A stretch of 64,000 bases of DNA from Ochrovirga pacifica (lineage in GTDB: Bacteria > Bacteroidota > Bacteroidia > Flavobacteriales > Flavobacteriaceae), in contig NZ_AFPK01000026.1 in assembly GCF_000220525.1 (NCBI RefSeq), positions 97,257-161,256 of the forward strand, read 5' to 3'. Both the position numbers and the translations under genes were made by a program. Below, one piece after another: positions 1 to 9,500 of the stretch. The notes below the pieces were generated by a model. That model was not told where the DNA came from. It made no database searches and worked only from the letters and a program-made list of their open reading frames with translations. Within the stretch, counting starts at the first letter, position 1. Each line of letters starts with the position of its first letter.

Positions 1-1056
1 CATAAATAACGACACAAATACCAAACTAACCAAACCTGCCATCCCAGGCATTACAATAGCTCCTAAGCAACACAAAACAGACATAATTGCGTAAAGAAAT
101 AACAGTTTTGGGGCTTTAAATTTACTCATCAACCCAGTAGCAATAAACCTACCCGATAAAAAAATAGACATAGCAAACATATTCCAATAGGTTGCCTGCA
201 ATTGATCGTTAGCAGGTCTAGATTGATTTAAATATTCAACATATTGAAAAATAGCTGTCCAACACATAATTTGTGCACCCACATAGGTAGCCTGAGTAAG
301 CACTCCGGGTAAAAAAGCTTTTTTGGCAAATATTTTTTGAAAAGATTCCTTTAACGTTATCTCTTCCTCTTCTTGTACTTTAGGGATTTTAGTCATCCAA
401 ACAATTCCTAAAACTACCAAAACCACAGCACCAATTCCTAAATACGGACTACTAATCGTTGCTAGGTCTTCAGTTCTCATAGTACTTTTAGTAACTGTAT
501 CTAAAGCACTGTAAGCCTCTTCTGTAAGTTGATTGGATTGTATTTGACTTAAAACCACAAATTGTGCTATAAGCATTCCTGAAAGTGACCCTATAGGATT
601 AAAAGCTTGAGCTAAATTCAAACGTCTGGTAGCGGTGGACTTGTCTCCCAAAGATAAAATTAATGGATTTGCAGTGGTTTCTAACAAAGACAAACCACAA
701 GTAATTACGTATAAAGAAATTAAAAAGAAATTGTAATCTTCTAAACTAGAGGCTGGATAAAACAAAAATGCTCCTATAGCATACAATCCTAACCCTAGCA
801 AAATTCCAGATTTATAACTGTATTTTCTGATGAACAATGCAGCAGGTAAAGCCATACAGCCATAGCCAAAATAAAAGGCAAACTGCACCAAATAAGCCTG
901 AAACCAACTGAGTTCTGGCATAACTTTTTTAAAAGCTGTTACCATAGGATTGGTAACATCGTTGGCAAAACCCCAAAGAGCAAATAATGAAGTAATTACA
1001 ATAAAAGGCAGTACTAATTCTTTGCTTACTACCGGAGTATTTTTTTTTGTTGACAT
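1..1056 (-). CDS. FucP-like MFS sugar permease, C-terminus cut by window edge
   Basis: Reading the minus strand from the ATG at 1056 gives 352 codons open to the window edge, starting MSTKKNTPVVSKELVLPFIV. Many hydrophobic segments follow. Signals typical of the L-fucose:proton symporter branch of the major facilitator superfamily are the early LFALWGFANDVTNPM segment and, further on, LETTANPLILSLG with a following RLNLAQAFNPIG stretch. The role would be inner-membrane import of a monosaccharide. It is the last visible gene of a minus-strand run after the cytochrome and DUF1552 genes, 57 nt downstream of the latter, so it probably imports the sugar produced by the locus. The family assignment is confident. 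The substrate (fucose, galactose, arabinose or another sugar) is not readable. The missing part is the C-terminal portion. Confidence 0.9.
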   Translation of the reverse strand, partial: MSTKKNTPVVSKELVLPFIVITSLFALWGFANDVTNPMVTAFKKVMPELSWFQAYLVQFAFYFGYGCMALPAALFIRKYSYKSGILLGLGLYAIGAFLFYPASSLEDYNFFLISLYVITCGLSLLETTANPLILSLGDKSTATRRLNLAQAFNPIGSLSGMLIAQFVVLSQIQSNQLTEEAYSALDTVTKSTMRTEDLATISSPYLGIGAVVLVVLGIVWMTKIPKVQEEEEITLKESFQKIFAKKAFLPGVLTQATYVGAQIMCWTAIFQYVEYLNQSRPANDQLQATYWNMFAMSIFLSGRFIATGLMSKFKAPKLLFLYAIMSVLCCLGAIVMPGMAGLVSLVFVSLFM

Positions 1057-1113
1057 TGTTTTAGTTGTTAGTTGTTATTTTATAACTAAAAATTCTTATT
1101 ACTAAATACTTGC

Positions 1114-2463
1114 TTACAAAATAGAAGGCAAAGTACCTGTACTATCAGAAAATTTTTCAGTTTCTACCCCCACGGCATTCAGCATACTTACAAACAAATT
1201 AGAGAGGTGTACATGTTTAGGATCAAACTCTGTGTAAGTACCATGTTTGGCTCCCATATTTTTCCCTCCAGCCAATACCAAAGGACAATTATTTGCATTG
1301 TGAGTAGAACTACACGAACTACCGTACAAGACCAAAGTATTGTCTAGTAAAGGCCCAAATTCATCAGTAGTGGTTTTCATTCTTTCTAAAAAATAGACAA
1401 AGTGGCTAGCCAACCATTGGTCGTACTTTCCCCATTCTTCCCAATGCCCTGCTTTTTTATCGTGAGACATGCTGTGGTGTCCAGGTAAATTCAATGAAAA
1501 CTTTGGAAAACTATCACCAAAGCCCATTCCGTCTTCTCGAGCCATCATATAGGTAACCACACGAGTAGCATCAGTTTGTAAACCAATTACAATTAAATCT
1601 AGTGTAGCTCTTAAATATGCTTCAGGATCCTGAGGTGTTACTTCTAAATTTAAATGATCCGCATCAAATTTCTTTAAAGGAATGTCTAACCATTTTTCGT
1701 TGCGAACTACTTGCTGTTCTACACGGTTAAGAGAAGTTAAATATTCGTCCATTTTAGCCTTATCATGAGCTCCTAGTTTTTTATTCAAAGCTTTACTATC
1801 TTCCAAAATTAAATCCACAATTTTTTTGCCTTGCTGCAAAGACTTTCTACGTTGTGTTGTAGTTCTTCCTCCGTTTGGAGAAAAGTAACGTTCAAAAATT
1901 TCTCTTTGTCTATGTTCTGACGGAATGGCTTTTCCTGACAAATCAAAAGAAAGTGTTGATGCGCGAGATTTATACCCTACACCACCATCGGTAGAAAGTA
2001 CTAATGAAGGAAAACGTGTTTTTTCTTTTAGTTTTTGTGCTGCCACCTGATCTACCGAAATACTATTGTTATAAGCACTACGCAAATCACCTCCTGTTAA
2101 CCATGTATCTCCAGCAATATGTCCCAAAACATTTCTGCTAAAAGGGTGGCTTAACCCGCCTAAAACAGACAACTCTTTACGATAGGGTTCTAAGGAAGCT
2201 AAGGTGTTGGTAAATTGATAATTGGCTCCTTGCTCCATAGGAAACCAATTCCATTGCTGATGGTATTCACTTTCTTTGGGAGGCATGGCAACTCCGTTGG
2301 GCGTATATAAATACACTAGTCTTTTGGGTATATCTGCTTTGCCAGGGGCATCAAGTACCGACAAGCGTGTCATTCCCATACACTCTAAATACGGAAGCAT
2401 GCAGGCAACACCAAGCCCTTTCACAAAACTTCTTCTGTTCATATGCCAAGATTTTTTTACCAT
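1114..2463 (-). CDS. DUF1552 family Tat-exported protein
   Basis: 449 residues. The N-terminus carries a twin-arginine signal (MNRRSFVKGLGVACMLPYLE, the methionine being residue 8), which predicts folded export to the periplasm. The body matches my recollection of DUF1552, a family common in Planctomycetes and Verrucomicrobia and usually encoded beside DUF1592-type cytochromes, as here. Supporting segments are LVYLYTPNGVAMP near the start, LPGHHSMSHD in the middle and DNTLVLYGSSCSSTHNANN near the end, the last two resembling a sulfatase/phosphatase-like metal-binding fold. It starts 12 nt after the stop of the cytochrome gene, so the two are almost surely co-transcribed. No biochemical function is established for the family. 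A periplasmic partner of the cytochrome in oxidation of a sugar or aglycone is inference only. Confidence 0.85.
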   Translation of the reverse strand: MVKKSWHMNRRSFVKGLGVACMLPYLECMGMTRLSVLDAPGKADIPKRLVYLYTPNGVAMPPKESEYHQQWNWFPMEQGANYQFTNTLASLEPYRKELSVLGGLSHPFSRNVLGHIAGDTWLTGGDLRSAYNNSISVDQVAAQKLKEKTRFPSLVLSTDGGVGYKSRASTLSFDLSGKAIPSEHRQREIFERYFSPNGGRTTTQRRKSLQQGKKIVDLILEDSKALNKKLGAHDKAKMDEYLTSLNRVEQQVVRNEKWLDIPLKKFDADHLNLEVTPQDPEAYLRATLDLIVIGLQTDATRVVTYMMAREDGMGFGDSFPKFSLNLPGHHSMSHDKKAGHWEEWGKYDQWLASHFVYFLERMKTTTDEFGPLLDNTLVLYGSSCSSTHNANNCPLVLAGGKNMGAKHGTYTEFDPKHVHLSNLFVSMLNAVGVETEKFSDSTGTLPSIL

Positions 2464-2475
2464 AACCTTATATTT

Positions 2476-5400
2476 TTATGATTGATTTTTTCTAGAAAAA
2501 GAAGGGCTCAACACAATTTCTCTTAAAATTGCTTGAAATTTATAATGATCTTCTCTTACTTTTTTAACAATGTTGTTGATTTCTTTATCATCAGCAAACG
2601 TCACGTTTCTTCCCAAAGCGTAAGCAAATAAATGTTTGACAACCGAACGTGTTACCTCTTCTTTTTTTTGTGCCAGTATATATTGTTTTATCCCTTTTAC
2701 ACCAACAACAGTGGTACCATCTGGCAATACTGATTTAGAGTCTATAGGCTTTCCTTTTGCCTGTGTTTGAAAACGTCCTACGGCATCATAATTTTCGAAC
2801 ACCACCCCATAGGGATCAATTTTTTGATGACAACTTACACAAGAGGGTTTGTTTCTATGCAGTTCCAACTGCTCTTTTAAAGTCAATTTTTCAAAACCTG
2901 GAGTATCTGGATCTATCTCAGGTACATTGGGTGGTGGTGGTGGTGCCGGATCTCCTAATATTTTTTCTTTTAACCAAACCGCTCTTTTGATAGGATGTGC
3001 TTGCACCCCATCGGAGTGACCATTTAAAAATGCTCCTTGAGATAACAATCCTCCTCTTTGCTGACTTTCTGTAGTTGCAACAGGTCTAAACTCACCTCCT
3101 TTTACGCCTTCAATTCCATAAAACTCTGCTAAGTTTTGGTTGAGCATTGCAAAATCTGAATCAATAAAATTCAGAATGCTCAAATTGTTTTTTAGTACAT
3201 ACTCTAAAAAATGATACGTTTCTTCATTCATATCTTCTTTTACAAAACGGTTATAGTCTGCATAATCTTTTACACTAGTGTTCATTCCGTTATGTCGGTC
3301 TATACGTAACCATTCTGTAGCAAAAGAACGAATCATACGCATGATCTTGGGATCTTGTGTCATTTTAGATATTAACTGAGGTAAATTTTCTCTTAATTCC
3401 CCTTTGCTAACAAGCTGAATGAGTTCTTGACTTGGAGGTGAGTTCCATAAAAAGTAAGACAGTTTGGAAGCCAAGTAATAATCGCTATTTTTTTGATCTA
3501 TTTTAGGATTGTTCTGATCTAAAATATACAAGAAATTAGGCGAACACAATACAGCTACCAAAGTCTCTTTAATTCCATCTTCATAGCTTGAAAAATCATT
3601 ACGAACAGATTGCCAAAAGCTCATGTATCTGTTTACTTCATTTTCTGCTACTTTTCTTCTAAAAGCACGTTCCATAAATTTAGTTAATACTTCTTTGGTG
3701 TATACTTCTTCATTGTTTTTGTTAGGCGAATCAAAAAAGATTTGTGTGTGACTTTTGGGTGGCCAAACAGGATGATATGGCATTTCTAACTCTACATTTT
3801 TAACCAGTAAAACGGGGCCAGAATCGTTTGCATTTTTTACCAAAAAGTTGTTCCAAAACCCAATATGCATCATATTAGAAAACTCACCATTATCATTAGG
3901 ATTGTACATTGGTACAGGTAAATCTTCAAAATATCCTGTAAATTCAATTTTTTGTGTAGCACCAAACGGACTACTAATTATTTTTGGAGTATCAAAATTT
4001 AAATAATCTTGCCCATCATCTGTGCGAGTTCCTGCAAACGCTCTAATAGATGGAAAATCATTTTTATACTTTTCATTATTCAGTTTAGATTTTCCTCTAA
4101 TTCCTTTTAACATCGGATTTCCTTCCTCGACTGGAGTTAGAATTACCTTGTACATTCCTACAAAAAAAGATCTTTGTATAAGTCCTAAATGTTTTCCTTT
4201 TTTTAAATACACCAAACCTACAGGTGTTACTGTGGTGTGTCTTTGTTCTTGCTCAATTCCTTCTTTAAATAAATGTGATATTTTTTGTCCTCCTACACCC
4301 AACAGACCTAAAGTAATAGATTTTTTTTCGTCTTTATGAACATATGGATGCACAATGTCTACTTGGTAATATCCCTCTTTTTTTACGTTGTATTTAAATT
4401 TTGCGTTTACCCACTTGGTAACATCTTTAGCCTGAATTAAAGTCTGGTCTTTACTAATAATTAAATTTCTACCTTTTTTAAGGTCAACATCTTTTGCTGC
4501 AATAACAATAGAAGCTTCCGTTATAGCCCTCGGTTTTTGATTTTTTAAAGGAAAAATCATTTCACTGTGTTCATCTATATATCCTTTAGAGGCTTCTATT
4601 CTAAAAGCAAAGCTTCCTGTCCCTGGAAAGTAATCTCTAATTACCATTTTTACATTGGGTGATGGACCTTGCCAAGATTTAGGAGGCAACTCTTTATGTG
4701 GTTTAGCCGACTGCATCAGTAGTCCTTCTTTAACTACACTAAAACGATCAGGATCAGACCCTCTAAAATCAAAACCAATTTTATCTTTAATGCTATCATA
4801 CAATGTGTTTTCATAGGGTTCATCCCCTTTGGCTACCTGAACAACAAAATCGTCTTTACTCATGGCAATGGATTGAAAACCACCAAAAACGGCTCCTGGT
4901 TTGTCTGTTCCAATACCTTTACCAAAAGTTACTTTGTACTTAGTAGACTTTGGTTTGTCTCCCAATACAATTGCTTTGCTTAGAGCTTCTCTGGCTATTT
5001 TTTGATAATAATCTAAATGCAATGGAGATATTTGTAAAACTTCTCCATTGTTGCTAAATCCCATCTTAGAAATTCCATCGTCCGGCAACACTTTTCCAAA
5101 ATTAATAGGCAGTCCTAACAATTCATTTAATGTGTGGGTATATTGTTTTTTTGTCAATCTTCGCATTACTCCATTATTGGCTACTTGCTTAGCATCCGCA
5201 GCTTTAGCCAAAGAGGTTGTCATCCAATTCACAATTTTTTCTCGTTCAAATTTTGTAGGTTGAGGTTTGTTTTTAGGAGGCATCTCGCCTTTATTAATTT
5301 CATCCAAAGCTGAGTTCCATTTTTCTGCATCGTGACCTTTTACCATATCCCAATTTAAATTGTCTAAACGCATGTTTCCTTTTTGCCTTTTGGAATTGTG

Positions 5401-6426
5401 GCATTGGTAACAATACTTATTAAAAATAGGTTGAATATTTTTTCTATAATTTAATTCTTCTTTAGATATTTTTTTAGTGATTTTAGAAGTTCTCTGTGCC
5501 AACACAGGCTTTTCTTTTGTTTTCTCATGTTTGCTTTTTGTTATTTCTGTTTGATTTGATTTTTGTTTTTTAAAGGAATTCTGTATCCATTGAATAATAA
5601 TTTTTCTTTGCACATCTGTTAAAGGCTCTTTTTCTTCTGGTGGCATATTTTTTTCTGATATCTCAAACAAAATATCGTCCCAAATTTTGGCTCCATGTGT
5701 TGTGGTTACATCCCAATCTAACGTATCCAAACGCAAGTCCCCTTTTTGTTTGTTTTCGTTATGACATTCGTAACAACGTGTGCTTAAAATAGGTAGAATT
5801 TTATCTTGAAATGTTTGGATGTGTTTTGGAACACCTTCTGTCGTTTTTTCTGTATTTTTTCTGATGAGTTTTTTATAATTCTCTTGGGTTTCTATCCCTA
5901 AAAAAGATTGCAAGCCTTGTGGCATATCTTTGGTTAAGTAACCACTACCGTGTGTTAGAGAACCTCCGTAATGTCCTGCTATAGATAACAATAACACATT
6001 GATCCCTAAAACGATTTTATAGGCTATTTGAAATTTATTTGTACTACGAATCCAGTAATGCAAAACCAACAACCATACACTTACAAAAGCAGTGGCCAAT
6101 CCCATGTACTTGTGAAAATTTAAAACCTGTTTATTGTATCCTCCAGCACCTGCTAAAAATACCCCTGCCAACAAAGTGGGAATTACTGTAAGCACCGAAA
6201 ACCATAACAAAGGCTGTGCAAGTGTTTGCAAGTTGCTTTTTTTAGTAAGCCATTGGTAAGCTTCTATCACAAAAAGAGCCAACAAAGCCCCAATTGGTAG
6301 GTGTAGAAACAAAGGATGAAAATTGCCCAAAAACTTACTCCAAGAATTCGCAATGGTTTCGGGTAACAGCAATAAGCCTCCTAAAAATAGGGAGAATACG
6401 ACAGCTATAACAAGTCTTAATTTCAT
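2476..6426 (-). CDS. Large c-type cytochrome with DUF2231-like membrane domain and DUF1592/1588/1585 modules
   Basis: 1316 residues. The first ~165 hold several membrane helices with HPLFLHLPIGALL, typical of DUF2231-like domains. Two planctomycete-type cytochrome modules follow: CYECH at 218-222 and CYQCH at 339-343, each trailed by an MPP loop (MPPEEKEP, MPPKNKPQ) that can supply the distal methionine. The C-terminal half matches the DUF1587-1592-1588-1585 array, including a third CxxCH (SCVSCHQKIDPYG, about 1196-1200) that is conserved in DUF1588 and may or may not bind haem. The likely place is the inner membrane with a large periplasmic part moving electrons. It lies directly downstream of HTCS1 and upstream of the DUF1552 gene. 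It is an unusual gene for a Bacteroidota polysaccharide locus. Substrate and electron acceptor are unknown. Confidence 0.88.
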   Translation of the reverse strand: MKLRLVIAVVFSLFLGGLLLLPETIANSWSKFLGNFHPLFLHLPIGALLALFVIEAYQWLTKKSNLQTLAQPLLWFSVLTVIPTLLAGVFLAGAGGYNKQVLNFHKYMGLATAFVSVWLLVLHYWIRSTNKFQIAYKIVLGINVLLLSIAGHYGGSLTHGSGYLTKDMPQGLQSFLGIETQENYKKLIRKNTEKTTEGVPKHIQTFQDKILPILSTRCYECHNENKQKGDLRLDTLDWDVTTTHGAKIWDDILFEISEKNMPPEEKEPLTDVQRKIIIQWIQNSFKKQKSNQTEITKSKHEKTKEKPVLAQRTSKITKKISKEELNYRKNIQPIFNKYCYQCHNSKRQKGNMRLDNLNWDMVKGHDAEKWNSALDEINKGEMPPKNKPQPTKFEREKIVNWMTTSLAKAADAKQVANNGVMRRLTKKQYTHTLNELLGLPINFGKVLPDDGISKMGFSNNGEVLQISPLHLDYYQKIAREALSKAIVLGDKPKSTKYKVTFGKGIGTDKPGAVFGGFQSIAMSKDDFVVQVAKGDEPYENTLYDSIKDKIGFDFRGSDPDRFSVVKEGLLMQSAKPHKELPPKSWQGPSPNVKMVIRDYFPGTGSFAFRIEASKGYIDEHSEMIFPLKNQKPRAITEASIVIAAKDVDLKKGRNLIISKDQTLIQAKDVTKWVNAKFKYNVKKEGYYQVDIVHPYVHKDEKKSITLGLLGVGGQKISHLFKEGIEQEQRHTTVTPVGLVYLKKGKHLGLIQRSFFVGMYKVILTPVEEGNPMLKGIRGKSKLNNEKYKNDFPSIRAFAGTRTDDGQDYLNFDTPKIISSPFGATQKIEFTGYFEDLPVPMYNPNDNGEFSNMMHIGFWNNFLVKNANDSGPVLLVKNVELEMPYHPVWPPKSHTQIFFDSPNKNNEEVYTKEVLTKFMERAFRRKVAENEVNRYMSFWQSVRNDFSSYEDGIKETLVAVLCSPNFLYILDQNNPKIDQKNSDYYLASKLSYFLWNSPPSQELIQLVSKGELRENLPQLISKMTQDPKIMRMIRSFATEWLRIDRHNGMNTSVKDYADYNRFVKEDMNEETYHFLEYVLKNNLSILNFIDSDFAMLNQNLAEFYGIEGVKGGEFRPVATTESQQRGGLLSQGAFLNGHSDGVQAHPIKRAVWLKEKILGDPAPPPPPNVPEIDPDTPGFEKLTLKEQLELHRNKPSCVSCHQKIDPYGVVFENYDAVGRFQTQAKGKPIDSKSVLPDGTTVVGVKGIKQYILAQKKEEVTRSVVKHLFAYALGRNVTFADDKEINNIVKKVREDHYKFQAILREIVLSPSFSRKNQS

Positions 6427-6510
6427 TTGTGATTAGATGCTTTGTTAGTTGATTTGTTTCACATTTTTCAATGCATTCCAAATTTAACTATCAAATCACT
6501 AATAAAAGAG

Positions 6511-6538
6511 GGGGAATCTTCCTTAAAAAAGGGGGAAC
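6511..6538. promoter_or_regulatory. Direct repeat GGGGGAA, 21-bp spacing, candidate HTCS operator
   Basis: GGGGGAA occurs at 6511-6517 and again at 6532-6538, exactly 21 bp start to start. It sits about 85 bp upstream of the cytochrome gene start and just after the HTCS1 stop codon. Runs of five G are rare in this AT-rich DNA. AraC-type regulators bind direct half-sites with about two helical turns of spacing, and HTCS1 ends in an AraC-type domain, so this is a plausible HTCS1 target. That link is inference. Confidence 0.5.
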
Positions 6539-6577
6539 AACGTGTTTATTATAAAAAAAACATATGTGCTACATGTA

Positions 6578-9500
6578 TTAAATTCTATGTTTCTTCTTGA
6601 ATTGCAAGGGGGTAACTCCATTTTTCTTTTTAAACAAGGTTCTAAAATATTTACTATCGTTATAACCTAACATATAAGTAATTTCATTAAAAGAATGGTC
6701 TGAATGTAGCAACAACTCTTCTGCTTTTTTAAGTTTTACAGTGGTAATTAGTTCATTTACCGACTGCCCTGTATACTCTACTACTTTTTTATAAAGTACA
6801 CTTTTAGACATATTCATTTTAGAAGTTAGCAATTCAATATCTAATTTTTGATGAATAAACTCCTCTTCTATTACCTGCATTATTTTGGTTATAAAAGCTT
6901 GTTGCGGACTTGCAGTTTGTTCTTCTTTGGGTGTTAAACGCAAATCTCTATCGGCTTTTTCTTTGGTTTGCTCCAACAATTGTATATGGTTTTTTATTTT
7001 TAACAAGAGACTATCAATATTGATAGGTTTTGCAATATAATCGTTGGCACCAATAGCCAAAGCCTCTAATTCCATTCCGCTAAAAGCAGTAATTACAATT
7101 ACAGGAATGTGTTTTGTCTTCAAATTGTTTTTTAATGCATCACACAATTCTGCACCGTTCATTTCTGGCATTCTCAAATCAGTCAATACCAAATTAGGTT
7201 TCTTTTCAAAAGCCAATAACTCGCCTTGCTTACCATTAGATGCACTGTATATTTTATAATAGGCTTTTAGTTCATAACAAATATAATCTCTCAACTCATC
7301 ATCGTCTTCTACAACCAACACAGCGTGTTTCATATCATTGGTTTGCAAAAGTTCTTCTTTATTATTGGGTTGATGCTCTTCTTCTTCAATGGGCAAGCTA
7401 AAGGTTATAGTCGTTCCTTTCTGATATTCACTATCCACTTTCACAGTTCCATCATGGGCTTCTATATACTCTTTTACAATAGACAAACCAATGCCTTGTC
7501 CTACATTCTGAGAGTCTGACTGATAAAAACGCTTAAATATTTTACTCAACTTATCTTTTCTAATGCCTACACCGGTGTCTTGAACAGAAATAAAAACATT
7601 TTTTTGAAGTTCATCTTCCGAAACTTTTAAAACGATACGTCCTTTTTTGGGAGTGTTTTTAAATGCATTAGATAATAAGTTGTACAATACACGTTCAATT
7701 TTTTCTTTATCAAAAAAAACGACGAGTTCATTTGTGGAAGTCTGCAAACTAAAATCAATATTTTTCTGTTCGGCTTCAAAAGCAAAATTGGTCATCAGCT
7801 GATTTAAAAACTGAACCAATTCTATTCGTTGAATATTCAATGTTAAATCTCCACTTTGAACAGTACTAAAATTCAATACCTGATTGATTAAATTGATCAA
7901 ACGATTGGTGTTTTTTGAAGCTGTTTCTAGAAGGTATTTTTGTTCGTCTTGAGAAATTTCATGAGCCAGCATTTTCTCAATAGGTCGACTAATCATAGTC
8001 AACGGTGTTTTAAGATCATGAGAAACATCCGTAAAGAATTTTATTTTTTCCTGATCTGTTTCTCTCAATTTTTTTTCTATTCCTAATTGAATATCAAATT
8101 CTTTTTTAAGACGAAAACGAATCACCAAAAAACGAATAAGCAATAATGCACACAGCGATACTGCTACTAAAAACCACCAAGATTTCCAGAATGGTGGAGA
8201 CAAATAGATATTGATTTTTCTCCCATCGGAGTTCCATACTCCATCTTCATTACTGCATTGCAATTGTAAAGTATGGTGCCCAAAGGACAAGTTGTTAATC
8301 GTAAAACTTGGAAAACGAACAGAACTTATGTTCCAAGGCTGTTGGTCTATTTTATAACGATATTTAACCCCGTTGGGAGAAATATAATTGGGTACGGAAA
8401 TGGTAAAGGACAAGTAATTTTCGTAATGATTTAACTGCTGTAAATCGGACACACTTTTTCCATTAACCCCATTAATTTCAACATCCTCTACATAAATAGA
8501 GTATTGGTAAGGACTTTTTTTTAGCTCAGTTGGGTTGAATTTTAAAAACCCTTTATTCACTCCAAAATACATATGCTGATCCTGAGCATACAAAGCAAAA
8601 CGATTGGTTATTTTGTTGGCTGCATCTCCAAACCCTTTGTAGTAACTGCTAAACTTTTCTGTAGTAATATTTAACTTATTCAAACCTAAATTGGTTCCTA
8701 TCCACAAGGTATTTTTATCCTGTGCCACCAAAGAAGAAATGTAATTGTGAGACAAACCATCTTCTGTGGTATAGTTTTTTGTTACTTCGTATTGTTTTTT
8801 CTGAGCATTGTACTTCAACTTGCTTAAGCCCCTAGAAGTAGCAGCCCAAACGTATTGTTTGCCTATGTGAAGGTATTGCACCGTATTACTTCCTAACTTT
8901 TTAGATTGGTTGATATTAACTACATCTACTACCTGATGATTTTCATCTAAATTGAACTGAAAAATACCTTTGTTGGTTGCACTTGCCAAAATACAATTTC
9001 GATGAGCATCGTACACCAAAAAATTAACCCGACTCCATTTTAGTACAGGCAGATATTCTGAGGTCTTTTCTTGTAAATTGACTCTAGTAACCCCTCTGTT
9101 GTTTCCCAGCCAAAACACATTTTTACGAGTGCGAATTCCAGAAATAATGTAATTCATTTGGCTTTGAGCTGCATTTACTTTTTTAAAAACCTCAAAGTCT
9201 TTTTTTTGAGTATTGTAACGACATTCATAGACTTCCTTTTGAGTAAAGGCATAAAACAAACTATCGTTATACTGTTGTACAAAACGAACTTCTTGTTTGG
9301 GCAAATAAATGGTTTCTTGGTGGCTTTGTAGATTTTTTCTGGTAATACCTAAATTTCCTGCTAACCAATGTGCTCCTGTATGATCTTGAAACAAAAATTT
9401 TCTGTTTTTGTCGCTATACAATTGTTTAAAATTATGTTGAAAAGGCTCTAAATCGTTGTAATTTAATTTGATAAGATCATTATTAGAAACCACCAACCAG

